Below, one piece after another: positions 7,133-15,345 of a stretch of DNA of 32,974 bases. The position numbers and the translations under genes are program-made. Source of the DNA: Oscillospiraceae bacterium (GTDB lineage Bacteria; Bacillota; Clostridia; Oscillospirales; CAG-272). The stretch is from assembly GCA_015064345.1 (NCBI GenBank), contig SVSK01000022.1, positions 1 through 32,974 of the forward strand, given 5' to 3'. Below the pieces are notes generated by a model. The model saw only the letters and a list, made by a program, of their open reading frames with translations. It did not search any database and was not told where the DNA came from. How positions within the stretch are numbered: position 1 is the stretch's first letter; every line of letters begins with the position of its first letter.

Positions 7133-7330
7133 TTATTCGTTTCCTTTCTGATTAGACATTTCGTTTATTTCTCCGGTTATCATCACAAGCGTATCATCAT
7201 GAATACGAGAAACTCTTTCGATTGAAGCGCTGGCGTGGTGAATTTTTCCTGAGACAGCCTCCACCTTTTCTCGTACCTTGTGGGCAAAATCCTCTGCAAC
7301 GGAGGCGTTGGGATAACCGTTTGTACTCAT
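7133..7330 (-). CDS. 65-residue protein paralogous to the C-terminus of the DUF4004 protein
   Basis: This small cytosolic protein aligns without gaps to the last 53 residues of the upstream DUF4004 protein, with 26 identities by eye. Both contain KVR.K.E..S.KI..A.ASI and both end INEM.NQKGNE. It lacks the HTH half. It appears to be a tandem duplication of the 3' end of the upstream gene. ATG at 7330 follows AGAAAGGAAACGAATAAT, an RBS formed by the codons for QKGNE of the upstream gene; the same arrangement serves the next gene. It probably forms an amphipathic or coiled-coil helix and may interact with the DUF4004 protein or the bactofilin (inference). Confidence 0.75.
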   Translation of the reverse strand: MSTNGYPNASVAEDFAHKVREKVEAVSGKIHHASASIERVSRIHDDTLVMITGEINEMSNQKGNE

Positions 7331-7366
7331 ATTATTCGTTTCCTTTCTGATTAAACATTTCGTTTA
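7133..7366. repeat. tandem duplication of the DUF4004 gene 3' end
   Basis: Two copies of a roughly 35-bp nearly identical stretch (7133-7167 and 7332-7366) start at each stop codon. They read TTATTCGTTTCCTTTCTGAT, then one differing base (TTAG or TTAA), then ACATTTCGTTTATT. The protein-level similarity extends over 53 codons. The near-identical end keeps the embedded ribosome binding site in both copies. Confidence 0.8.
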
Positions 7367-7901
7367 TTGTTTCGCTTATCCTCAAAAGCTTTTCCTCAAG
7401 ATCATGAGAAATCCCATCGATCGAAGCACCGGCACGGCGGATCTTTTCTGAGGTTTTTTCGATCTTATCCCGCACCTTGCTGACAATAGCCTCGGTATCT
7501 ACGGAGATATCGGCGGTTTTTCCAAGTACAGATGATAGATCGGCAACTATGTCAGCGCTGTCTTCGTTCTGATCTACCACCACGATCGAGTGTATCTTTG
7601 ACAGGGGAATCTGTGTAGTGCCGCCATCCCATACAATACGAAGCACACGCGGGAGCTCTTGTGAGTTGCCCTTGATCTCTTCGGCAATATTTTCAAGGGA
7701 CATACTGTCCTTCTTCTCCAGAATCATCTCGATACGTTCACATACAGCTTCCCTGGGGAAGTATGTCTCCTGCCCGGTCACAGCTGACTTCTTCTCAAAC
7801 CACTCCTCGGGAATCAGTCCCATCCTCTTCCAACGGTATAAAGCACCGTAGGATATGCCGTATTTTTCCAAGAGTTCCTTCTTCGAGATCAGCTCTTCCA
7901 T
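7332..7901 (-). CDS. DUF4004 / YhbD-like MerR-type DNA-binding protein
   Basis: A 189-residue protein. Its N-terminus ELISKKELLEKYGISYGALYRWKRMGLIPEEW is a MerR-like winged helix-turn-helix, followed by TGQETYFPREAVCERI as in the YhbD/DUF4004 family. The middle has an IPLSKIHSIVVVDQ strand region, and the last about 60 residues form a charged helical tail that is repeated in the next gene. ATG at 7901 is preceded by AAGGAGTGAG. It heads an operon with its own C-terminal paralogue and the bactofilin-like gene, with 1-nt gaps between them. A specific role is not established for the family. The palindromes in its promoter suggest autoregulation (inference). Confidence 0.85.
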   Translation of the reverse strand: MEELISKKELLEKYGISYGALYRWKRMGLIPEEWFEKKSAVTGQETYFPREAVCERIEMILEKKDSMSLENIAEEIKGNSQELPRVLRIVWDGGTTQIPLSKIHSIVVVDQNEDSADIVADLSSVLGKTADISVDTEAIVSKVRDKIEKTSEKIRRAGASIDGISHDLEEKLLRISETINEMFNQKGNE

Positions 7902-7925
7902 TTTCTCACTCCTTTTGAATTATCA

Positions 7926-7986
7926 AAAACATTGTTGCGTAACATTGTTACGACATAATAATACCATAACATTGTTACGCTGTCAA
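7926..7986 (-). promoter_or_regulatory. promoter of the DUF4004-bactofilin operon with three palindromic operator-like sites
   Basis: On the minus strand a perfect TTGACA (7986-7981), 17-nt spacer and TATTAT (7963-7958). The spacer contains CGTAACAATGTTATG (7979-7965). Just downstream of the -10 box is the perfect palindrome CGTAACAATGTTACG (7952-7938). A third, weaker site GCAACAATGTTTTTG (7940-7926) overlaps it. The first two are 27 bp apart. A dimeric regulator occupying them would block this promoter; the MerR-like first gene product or an unlinked TetR-type repressor are candidates. Confidence 0.8.
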
Positions 7987-8066
7987 TATGTTTTATTAAA
8001 AAAATTAAAAAATACTTAAATTTAAGCAATTTTGCACTTTAGTTGGTTAAAAAATCACTATATCTA

Positions 8067-8095
8067 TTGAAAAAACAGTTGATATTTGCTATAAT
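8067..8095 (+). promoter_or_regulatory. sigma-A promoter of the ABC-lipoprotein operon
   Basis: TTGAAA (8067-8072), 17-nt spacer, perfect TATAAT (8090-8095), about 38 nt before the ATPase start. It is divergent from the DUF4004 promoter and lies outside its operator cluster. Confidence 0.8.
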
Positions 8096-8132
8096 GTTTA
8101 AGGAAATGAAGTAATTGAAAGAAGGTAGTCGT

Positions 8133-8798
8133 ATGATAAAAGTAGAGAACGTATCTTTTTCTTACGGCAAGCATGCTGTTCTTCGGGGATTGTCCTTTTC
8201 AGCTAACGAGGGCGAGTGTGTTGTTCTTGCCGGTCCTAATGGGTCAGGTAAGTCTACCATGCTCTCGATTTTGACCGGTGTAATAAAGCCGGGCAGTGGC
8301 AAGACAGAGATTGACGGCAAGATCGGATACGTTCCGCAGGGAAGTGCGCTCTTTGAAGATTGCACGGTTCTTGAAAATCTGAAATTCTTTGCCGATATTG
8401 CCAAGTCAAGTATTCCCGATAAATTGCCCTTTTCCGTGGAGCAGATCAAAAATCGCAAGGTATCACATCTGTCAGGCGGAATGAAGAAGCAGGTGAGTAT
8501 AGCATGTGCATTTATAGGTGAGCCGAGTATCATACTGCTTGACGAGCCCTGCGCTGCCCTTGATATCGACTTCCGCGACGAGATGATCGACATGGTGAAG
8601 GCCTGGAAGTCAGAAGGCAGGACAGTTGTTTACGTAGGTCACGATCCACGGGAGTTTTATGAGACGTTTGATAGGATAGTGTTCCTTGACGACAAGCCTG
8701 TGATCTACAACAGAGCTGACATTTCCGATGATCTGGTCAGCGAAACACAGTTTGAAACATTATACAAGAATGTTATATCCAAAATATCAAGAAAGTGA
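8133..8798 (+). CDS. ABC transporter ATP-binding protein
   Basis: A 221-residue nucleotide-binding subunit. Seen: Walker A GPNGSGKST (34-42), Q-loop YVPQ (66-69), a somewhat degenerate signature LSGGMKKQ (113-120), Walker B IILLDEP with Asp137/Glu138, and the H-loop His170 in GHD. All catalytic residues are present. The start is ATG at 8133 with AAGAAGG 7 nt upstream; the TTG at 8115 is rejected. It is first in a four-gene operon with a lipoprotein and two ABC-2-type membrane proteins, which probably pair with it. The direction is likely export, as for most ABC-2 systems; the substrate is unknown. The stop is 8 nt before the lipoprotein start. Confidence 0.93.
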   Translation: MIKVENVSFSYGKHAVLRGLSFSANEGECVVLAGPNGSGKSTMLSILTGVIKPGSGKTEIDGKIGYVPQGSALFEDCTVLENLKFFADIAKSSIPDKLPFSVEQIKNRKVSHLSGGMKKQVSIACAFIGEPSIILLDEPCAALDIDFRDEMIDMVKAWKSEGRTVVYVGHDPREFYETFDRIVFLDDKPVIYNRADISDDLVSETQFETLYKNVISKISRK

Positions 8799-8806
8799 GA
8801 ACCATT

Positions 8807-10327
8807 ATGAAGACAACAAGAAGACCTATGTGGATGAGACTTTCCGCAGTCATTATTGCAATCTCAATGCTTATGTGCATTTTTGCAGGATGCCAGAAGA
8901 AAGAGGAAAAAGAAAAGACTCCTATGGAGTTTTTGAGAGAAGCGATAAACAACACGCTTGATACTGCGGCAGCGCAGGTAGAAGAAACAGAGATCAGCGA
9001 TTTCTGCGGCAGTGCTGAAGTAAAACTCAACCTTGCCGAGATCGAAATGCTTAAGGATTACATGGCAGGTCTTGAGGGATTTGGTATCGAGGCGTCTGCG
9101 AAGGTGTATCTTGATACAGCAAAGCCTGCAGCGGCTCTTACAGTTGCGGCGGGTGGCAGCGGTCTCCAGATCATTGACGCACTTATGTATCTTGATCAGA
9201 GCAATCTTGCCCTTGACCTTGGCGGAATGCTTCTTGACGGTGCATACGGCATTAACCTTGAAGATTTTGAAGAAAACTTCGACTCTTCCATCTTTGGACC
9301 TGACGGCGCATACAGCCTTGGCTACAGCTATGACGAGCTTGTGGATATGATCGGTGAAGTGTCAGGCACTTTTGCAAGCATATCTACAGTGGATGAGGAA
9401 CTCGCGGCAAAGGCAGAGGCTTTCCTTAAGGAATTCGGAGATACTATGACCGCGACTGTTGAAGAAAACTGCGAGGTTAAGAAGGAAAGCGGCTCTGTAA
9501 AGGTCGGCGATACCGATGTTGATACCGAGGACATTGTTATAACATTTGACGCTGTTGCAGCAGCTGAAGTACTGGAAGACATGGCTATTTTCCTCCGCGA
9601 TGACGAAAACGCTCTCGATGTAATCGAATATGCATATGACCTTTATGCAGCATATGGGCTTGAAATCTACTTTGCTTCTGATTCGGGAGAATATTATGAT
9701 CTTATCGACGAATTCCTCGCTGAAATCGACGATCTTAAGGCAGATGCTGCTGAAGAAGAAGGCGAAGTTGAGCTTACATTCCACGTTAACGCTGATGAAA
9801 ATGAGCTCATCGGTATCAGCATGGATACTATTGACATGGAAGAACCTGTTGATATGGAGATCCTTTGGGGCCCCTCTGTTGAAGAGTTTAACACAGTTAG
9901 CCTTGTAGCCGACATTGACGGCGAAAAGACAGAGGCACTCTTCACAATCGACGAAGAGAATACAGACAGCAAGTACAAGGCAACTGTTAACTTTGAGCTT
10001 AATTCCGATTACGAAGAGATTACTGTGGTTGGCGGCGTTGAGTGGGATAAGACCAGCGGTGCGGCTACTGTTTACATGGAAATGGACGGTGAGGAGCTCC
10101 GCGCTGAAGCTAACATCAAGGTTGAGGGTGAGAAGATAAACATCGCGCTGGGCAAGATCACAGTTCCCTATGAAGAGCCCATTGATCTTACAGGTGTTTA
10201 CATTACCATTAACAAGAACGACGTAATGCCTACAATTTCCGAATACACAGATCTGCTCACAATGACAGAGGCTGAATTTGACGAGCTTATCATGAGCATC
10301 TACGATCTCATTGATATGTTCGGCTAA
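8807..10327 (+). CDS. acidic lipoprotein of the ABC operon, function unknown
   Basis: A 506-residue predicted lipoprotein. A signal sequence (basic KTTRR, hydrophobic core about 12-26) ends in the lipobox IFAGC with Cys29. The mature part is strikingly acidic, rich in Glu, Asp and Ala, with repeated beta-type segments such as VELTFHVNADENELIGISMD and KATVNFELNSDYEEITVVGG. This suggests a surface beta-sheet protein similar in style to LolA/LppX-like or repeat lipoproteins, but I recognise no family. ATG at 8807 is chosen over GTG 8795, which overlaps the ATPase stop. Codon use is strongly biased towards a few codons, suggesting high expression. Being encoded between ATPase and permeases, it may act as a substrate-binding or assembly partner (inference). 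Confidence 0.75.
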   Translation: MKTTRRPMWMRLSAVIIAISMLMCIFAGCQKKEEKEKTPMEFLREAINNTLDTAAAQVEETEISDFCGSAEVKLNLAEIEMLKDYMAGLEGFGIEASAKVYLDTAKPAAALTVAAGGSGLQIIDALMYLDQSNLALDLGGMLLDGAYGINLEDFEENFDSSIFGPDGAYSLGYSYDELVDMIGEVSGTFASISTVDEELAAKAEAFLKEFGDTMTATVEENCEVKKESGSVKVGDTDVDTEDIVITFDAVAAAEVLEDMAIFLRDDENALDVIEYAYDLYAAYGLEIYFASDSGEYYDLIDEFLAEIDDLKADAAEEEGEVELTFHVNADENELIGISMDTIDMEEPVDMEILWGPSVEEFNTVSLVADIDGEKTEALFTIDEENTDSKYKATVNFELNSDYEEITVVGGVEWDKTSGAATVYMEMDGEELRAEANIKVEGEKINIALGKITVPYEEPIDLTGVYITINKNDVMPTISEYTDLLTMTEAEFDELIMSIYDLIDMFG

Positions 10328-10385
10328 TATGCTCGGCAAAAACTGATTAATTAAGTAAATTTTGAACCGCAAGGGAGGACGCAGT

Positions 10386-11567
10386 ATGTTCAGACGCGAC
10401 TTGAAGCTGTTTTTCAAGTGCCTTACATCCGCACTTCTGTCCTTTGCGGTTCTTGTTGTTATTTGTATCGCGGCAGTTGTTGCGATCATGTATGGCGGAG
10501 ATGACTCAAACGCGCTTCCGAAGGTTGTTGTGGTTGACAATGAGGATTCAAGACTTAGTAATATGATCTTCTCACTGGCTTCCAGCATGGATATGGTTCT
10601 TGAAATCATGGAACCCGAGTTCATGACTGAAGAAGAGGCGATGATCGAACTTGAAAACGGCAGATGCTCGGCGGTGGTCATCCTTCACGACGGCTTCACC
10701 AAGGATATTATGCATGGCGCAGAGGGTCACGGTACTATTATCGTTCCGTCTGCATTAAGCGCACAGGCTGACGCGGTTTGTGAGATAGCCAAGTTTGCCG
10801 AAACTCTACTCATGGCAGGACAGTACGGTGTGTTCTGCGGTGAGGAAATGATCGACGAGGCAGATTTGTGGGGAGACTACCCCGACTATACATATGACTC
10901 GAATATTATGCTGTTTGGAGAAGCAGTGGCGGGAAGTGCAGATTATTTTGAAATAGAGGTAATGGACTATTCCGGCACAGGAATGCACACTTTCCCGTAC
11001 TACGCCATGTGCTGGACTATTGCGCTGTTGTTCCTGGTAGCGCTGTTCTTTTGCGGACTTTTCACGGAGGATCTGAACAGAGGAATGCTCACACGACTGT
11101 ATTCCTACGGAGTAGGTCATGCCGGATTCATGTGCGGAAAGATGGTAACAACATTCGTTTTCAGACTTGTACTTGCTCTCGGTGCGATTTTTGCGATAGA
11201 TGTTTCCGGACTCTCGCAAATCAACTGGGCGGCAATTCCGTTTTTGCTTATTGCTGTTGCATATATCACGCTTATTGCTTCCGCATTGACTGTGTGCTTC
11301 GGTGACGGTATTACGAGCCATGTTTTGCTTTCTGTGTGCGGTCTTCTCTTGTGCGGCGGCATCGTTCAGAGACAGCTTCTGCCTCATTTCATCCTGCGTA
11401 TTGGGGACTTCACACCGTTTGGCGGAGCAAAAGCGCTTATCTCTCCCATGTTTGGCGCTCCTGTTGACATTCCCGTAATGATCGCAGCTCTCCTGTACTC
11501 CGTGATAGCCGTTGTTGCGATTTATTTGAAGCTTCGCTTTACACTCGAAGGGAGACGTGCGGTATGA
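10386..11567 (+). CDS. ABC-2 type permease, first of two
   Basis: A 393-residue membrane protein with the ABC-2 layout. One N-terminal transmembrane helix (about 18-38) is followed by a large extracytoplasmic domain (about 39-210) with KVVVVDNEDSRLSNMIFSLA and ENGRCSAVVILHDGF, the pattern of YhgE/Pip-like or ABC-2 exporters. Five to six transmembrane helices follow (about 212-388). The start is ATG at 10386 with GGGAGG 7 nt upstream; the upstream in-frame start at 10362 is rejected because it places the RBS within the gene. Its last 4 nt overlap the next permease (ATGA), indicating translational coupling and probably a heterodimeric channel. Confidence 0.85.
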   Translation: MFRRDLKLFFKCLTSALLSFAVLVVICIAAVVAIMYGGDDSNALPKVVVVDNEDSRLSNMIFSLASSMDMVLEIMEPEFMTEEEAMIELENGRCSAVVILHDGFTKDIMHGAEGHGTIIVPSALSAQADAVCEIAKFAETLLMAGQYGVFCGEEMIDEADLWGDYPDYTYDSNIMLFGEAVAGSADYFEIEVMDYSGTGMHTFPYYAMCWTIALLFLVALFFCGLFTEDLNRGMLTRLYSYGVGHAGFMCGKMVTTFVFRLVLALGAIFAIDVSGLSQINWAAIPFLLIAVAYITLIASALTVCFGDGITSHVLLSVCGLLLCGGIVQRQLLPHFILRIGDFTPFGGAKALISPMFGAPVDIPVMIAALLYSVIAVVAIYLKLRFTLEGRRAV

Positions 11568-12658
11568 AATACTTGATACTTGCTTTTAAGCGTGCAATTC
11601 GTACTGTATATGTGCCAATACTTCTTGTGCTGTGTGCAATAATCGCGTTCTTCGCACCGATGATCAGTGAAGAGGAAGAACTGCCAAAGGCTGCTGTTTA
11701 TTCTGCTGACAAAAGTGAAATGGCGGGGCGCGTGGTGGATTATCTTTCAGAAAATCTTTTTGTAGAATGTGAAAGTGAAGAGATTTTACGCGAAAAGATA
11801 GCACGCGGAGAGTATAACTGCGGCTTAGTGATAAACGATGGCTTTGAACAACGGGTGAAAGATGGCGACACGGATGAGCTTGTTCTCTTCCTGACCACTC
11901 CCTCCACCTACATTTCAATGATATACCAGAATCACGTTTTGGCAGCGATATATAAAGAATATGCTCCGTATATCACAGCATCGCTTATAGATGACGACCA
12001 TTTTTCTGACGAAGAAGTAATCGAGCGTTACTCTGACATGATATCTGAGGGTGGACGCTTCACCTTTGAGGTTGAGCGTGAGGATAGCGCGATAGTTGGA
12101 GAGGATAACAGAGCGTTTGCCTATACTGTGGGACTCTCCGCACTGATAATCTTTGCACTTATTATGTATGGTGTGAAAAGTGCTGTGACTTCGGATCTCG
12201 AAACTATGAGAAAGCGTATCGGTGCAGGACGCGCTGTTGCCTATTCGGTTATACCGTCCCTTTCAGTCAGGGCTGTGAGCGTCGTGGCGGCTTTCTCGGC
12301 AGGTATTGTCCTATCTGCGGTATGTAATGGGGACGCGGAACTTATGGGCGTAATCGGCGCTGTGGTGATCTACACGCTTCTTGTGACAGCATTTGGCGTG
12401 GCAGTGGCATCAGTGTGCAAGAATCCCAAGGTTATAGAGATCATCACGTTCTTTATCCTTGTGGGCGGTCTGGTGCTGTGCCCGATCTATTACGATATTT
12501 CAATAGTTGTTCCCTGGGTTGGAACTTTCCGAAATATCCTGCCGGTGTATTGGCTGTGGCTGTGCAACGAAAGCATGATTCTGATGCTTGCGATAACAGT
12601 GATAATGTTACCGGCCTCGTTTTTATTGCTGTACGTTACGGCAAAGAAAAGAAAATAA
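11564..12658 (+). CDS. ABC-2 type permease, second of two
   Basis: A 364-residue protein with the same layout as the preceding permease. It has an N-terminal helix (about 13-32), an extracytoplasmic domain (about 33-185) with KAAVYSADKSEMAGRVVDYL and IARGEYNCGLVINDGF, and C-terminal transmembrane helices (about 188-360). The shared GxxxCGLVINDGF / GRCSAVVILHDGF segment shows that the two permeases are related. ATG overlaps the preceding stop by 4 nt. It is the last gene of the operon and a terminator follows 4 nt after the stop. Confidence 0.85.
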   Translation: MKYLILAFKRAIRTVYVPILLVLCAIIAFFAPMISEEEELPKAAVYSADKSEMAGRVVDYLSENLFVECESEEILREKIARGEYNCGLVINDGFEQRVKDGDTDELVLFLTTPSTYISMIYQNHVLAAIYKEYAPYITASLIDDDHFSDEEVIERYSDMISEGGRFTFEVEREDSAIVGEDNRAFAYTVGLSALIIFALIMYGVKSAVTSDLETMRKRIGAGRAVAYSVIPSLSVRAVSVVAAFSAGIVLSAVCNGDAELMGVIGAVVIYTLLVTAFGVAVASVCKNPKVIEIITFFILVGGLVLCPIYYDISIVVPWVGTFRNILPVYWLWLCNESMILMLAITVIMLPASFLLLYVTAKKRK

Positions 12659-12662
12659 AGAA

Positions 12663-12699
12663 AATGCGTACATTCAAGCGAGTGTACGCATTATTTTTT
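12663..12699. terminator. bidirectional terminator between ABC operon and GH43 operon
   Basis: A perfect 10-bp stem AATGCGTACA / TGTACGCATT with a 10-nt loop. It is followed by ATTTTTT on the plus strand and by a T-rich tract (TTTTCTTTATTTTC) on the minus strand. Confidence 0.9.
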
Positions 12700-12700
12700 G

Positions 12701-14356
12701 TTATTCGATCTCTATTATCTCACTACCGCGAGTAAGTCCACCCTCGCTAAATGAGTCAACGGTCAGGTGATACTTAACTCCGCTTATTAGGCATCCGATC
12801 TCAAGCTCGCATTCACCGAATACTGTGTAGTGAATGTGCATCTCATCAGGATCAACGCCAAGTCGGACTACGTAACCCTGTGCTCCGTCTACTTTATCCC
12901 AGTAAACTGCAATGCGTGTTGCATCCTCAAGTCGAGATGCCTTAGCCTGAGGTGCTACAGAGGGCTTATCGCCAAAGGAATCTCCGAATGCACGTATACC
13001 GCTCACCGCAAACTTTCCTTCTCCCGGAGCCTCAGAGAAGCTTGTGAGCTTGATGTAACGTATCTGCATAGCATCATCAAGCGGGAAGTAGGGGTGGGAG
13101 TTCAGCGATTCATTTTCTTTCATATCGACAAGCGTGGTGTAGTCCTCACCATCTGCGGAAACTTCAACGGTGTACTTGTACGCACCGTAGCTGCCGCTAT
13201 CCGTGACCTTTGTGTCAAGATCGCCGAAGTTTACCTGAAGCGCACGGATGCTGTATACATTGCCGAGATCGAGCTTTACCCATTCGCCCGCATTTCCGCT
13301 TTCTGCACACCAGAGAGTGGATGGATTTTCATCGCAAATATTCTCCGGTCCATGCTCACTGTCTCGAGAGGATGAAGCTTCAGCAGATTTGCCGTAGGAG
13401 AGAAGCTCCCAGCCCATGTCGGGTGTTTCAAAGGGCGTAGGATTATCTACAGGATAGGACATTGGGTAGTCTGTGCGGAAGGTGTTTGTGTACAGCCTGC
13501 CATCGCCTGCGTGCTTAACGGGATAAAGAGCGATTCTTCTTTCAAGTCCGTGATTAACGTTGACTGATGTAGTAGCAACTCTCCACCATCTGCCTTCCTT
13601 ATCCTCGAACATACATCCGTGACCTGCACCTCGAACAAATCCCGTGGGCTTAAACGCTACAGGACTGTTGTCGCACAGAGTGTACGGACCCATTGGAGCA
13701 TCTGCAGTGCAGCAGCCGTCAGCGTATGTCCAGAATTCTGTGCCGGGAACGGCAAACGTGAGATAGTATTTGCCGTTATGCTTGTGAAGCCAAGCTCCCT
13801 CAAGCCAGCAGTCTTCTTCGATAAGATCATTGTTCTGACCTTTTCTCTCAAATCCGTGGTTGATTTTGTCCTGATGGTAAACTGCTACAGGGCCCTCAAC
13901 GATGTTCATGTTGTCGTTCGGGTCAAGCTTCCAAAGGTAAAGAGGCTCTTCGGGACTGCAACCGTCACAAACATAAACGTATCCGTCATTTTCATCATAG
14001 AAAAGGGAAGGGTCGGCAAAGCTGTGCGGGAAGTTTACATTCTCCCATGAATCGGGGTCGTCGGGATTCTCGGAGGAAAGTATTCCCGAACCGAAGAACA
14101 CAAGATACATCTTATCTCCAATGACGCAAGCACCGGGAGCGTACAGATGGAACACGGAATACTTGTCCATATCTACATTGATGTGCTTCCACTCTGCCAG
14201 GTCTTCCGATACGAAATATCCGTAGGCACTTGAGAAGAAAAGATAGTATTTCCCCTTGAAGAGAATGACGAATGGATCGGCACCCTCGCGGGCATTGATA
14301 AATCCACGGTAATGGTAGGGCAAGTCAAGGGGATTGCAGAAAGTGCGTTTGTTCAT
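12701..14356 (-). CDS. cytosolic GH43 family glycosidase with discoidin (F5/8C) and FN3 modules
   Basis: A 551-residue protein. The five-bladed propeller GH43 domain (about 1-320) has the expected catalytic trio: Asp27 in REGADPF (general base), Asp115 in HSFADPSLF (pKa modulator) and Glu186 in CWLEGAW (general acid). A discoidin-like/CBM32 module follows at about 330-465 (ENICDENPSTLWCAESG, WVKLDLG, IRYIKLTSF), then a fibronectin-III-like module at about 475-551. There is no signal peptide, which is unusual for a carbohydrate-binding modular enzyme and implies action on imported oligosaccharides or a novel export route. GH43 members cleave arabino-, xylo- or galacto-oligosaccharides. ATG at 14356 has GGAG upstream, 18 nt after the dehydrogenase stop. 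Confidence 0.88.
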   Translation of the reverse strand: MNKRTFCNPLDLPYHYRGFINAREGADPFVILFKGKYYLFFSSAYGYFVSEDLAEWKHINVDMDKYSVFHLYAPGACVIGDKMYLVFFGSGILSSENPDDPDSWENVNFPHSFADPSLFYDENDGYVYVCDGCSPEEPLYLWKLDPNDNMNIVEGPVAVYHQDKINHGFERKGQNNDLIEEDCWLEGAWLHKHNGKYYLTFAVPGTEFWTYADGCCTADAPMGPYTLCDNSPVAFKPTGFVRGAGHGCMFEDKEGRWWRVATTSVNVNHGLERRIALYPVKHAGDGRLYTNTFRTDYPMSYPVDNPTPFETPDMGWELLSYGKSAEASSSRDSEHGPENICDENPSTLWCAESGNAGEWVKLDLGNVYSIRALQVNFGDLDTKVTDSGSYGAYKYTVEVSADGEDYTTLVDMKENESLNSHPYFPLDDAMQIRYIKLTSFSEAPGEGKFAVSGIRAFGDSFGDKPSVAPQAKASRLEDATRIAVYWDKVDGAQGYVVRLGVDPDEMHIHYTVFGECELEIGCLISGVKYHLTVDSFSEGGLTRGSEIIEIE

Positions 14357-14374
14357 TGTATATCTCCGCTTATG

Positions 14375-15334
14375 TCAGATTCCAACTCTGTTGATTCCTT
14401 TGCCTGTTTCGATGAATGATGCAAGATTAGCCTCCATAATATTCATAAGACGAAGTCTTGCTTCAACGGACGTCCATGCGCAATGAGGTGTGATTACGGT
14501 ATTGGGAGAGGAGAGCAGGGGGTTTGCGGGGTCTGCAGGCTCCTTGGCAAGTACGTCAAGTCCTGCACCGGAGAGCTTACCGGAGCAAAGTGCCTCAGCA
14601 ACGTCAGCCTCATTTAGAACTGCGCCACGGGATGTGTTGACGATCACTGCACCGTCTTTCATCTTTGCGATCATCTCACGGTTGACCATACCCCGTGTTT
14701 CGTCGGTGAGAGGGCAGTGGAATGAGATATAGTCTGATTCAGCGAGAAGTCTTTCGGGGGTACAGAACTCAATTCCGTTCTCGATTCCTTCAGTCTTGCT
14801 TCTGCGGGTAGCCAATACCTTCATATCAAATGCAAGGCAGATCTTTGCAAACTTCATACCGATGGCGCCGCAACCGTAAACGCCGACAGTCTTTCCCGCA
14901 AGCTCTACAAAGCGGCTTTCCTGATATCTGAATCCGGGTACACCTGTCCACTTGCCGTCTCTGACCATGTTGCGATATCCTTCAAGATCAAACGCATTTG
15001 CAAGAAGCAGGGAAAACGCTGTCTGTGCAACGGAAGCTGTGGAATAACCGGGTACGTTGCAGATCTCAACACCGCGAGCACGGCATTTTACAACGTCGAT
15101 CATGTCATATCCTGTGCCCATTGCGGAAACAAACTTCAGATTAGGGCACTTTTCGAGGACTGCCTCGCCTATCTTTACTCGGTTGGTGAATACGCAGTCT
15201 GCGTCTCCTATAGCATCTGGTGCCTCAGCATCGGACAGCTTATCGTAAACGGTAACCTCGCCGTATTTCTTTAGATAATCCCAGGAGAGATCTCCGGGGT
15301 TAACGGCAAAACCGTCAGTAACAACTATTTTCAT
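14375..15334 (-). CDS. D-isomer-specific 2-hydroxyacid dehydrogenase
   Basis: A 319-residue NAD(P)-dependent dehydrogenase reducing a 2-oxo acid to a D-2-hydroxy acid or the reverse. Seen: the nucleotide-binding GCGAIG (154-159) and the catalytic Arg236 in NTSRGAVLNE, Glu265 and His284 in ITPHCAW. ATRRSK (175-180) after the second strand of the Rossmann fold has arginines where NAD enzymes carry an acidic residue, so NADPH preference is possible (inference). The length is normal for the family. Substrate choice (glyoxylate, hydroxypyruvate, phosphoglycerate or another) is not resolved. ATG at 15334 has GGAG at 7 nt. It lies between a GNAT-like gene and a GH43 in one operon. Confidence 0.92.
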   Translation of the reverse strand: MKIVVTDGFAVNPGDLSWDYLKKYGEVTVYDKLSDAEAPDAIGDADCVFTNRVKIGEAVLEKCPNLKFVSAMGTGYDMIDVVKCRARGVEICNVPGYSTASVAQTAFSLLLANAFDLEGYRNMVRDGKWTGVPGFRYQESRFVELAGKTVGVYGCGAIGMKFAKICLAFDMKVLATRRSKTEGIENGIEFCTPERLLAESDYISFHCPLTDETRGMVNREMIAKMKDGAVIVNTSRGAVLNEADVAEALCSGKLSGAGLDVLAKEPADPANPLLSSPNTVITPHCAWTSVEARLRLMNIMEANLASFIETGKGINRVGI

Positions 15335-15345
15335 ATTAAACTCCG

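Noticed and set aside
9362-10681. A 439-codon open frame on the minus strand opposite the lipoprotein gene
   Set aside because: The plus strand has a lipobox, RBS and operon context. The minus frame arises from the strong codon bias of the lipoprotein gene, has no promoter or RBS and resembles no protein.
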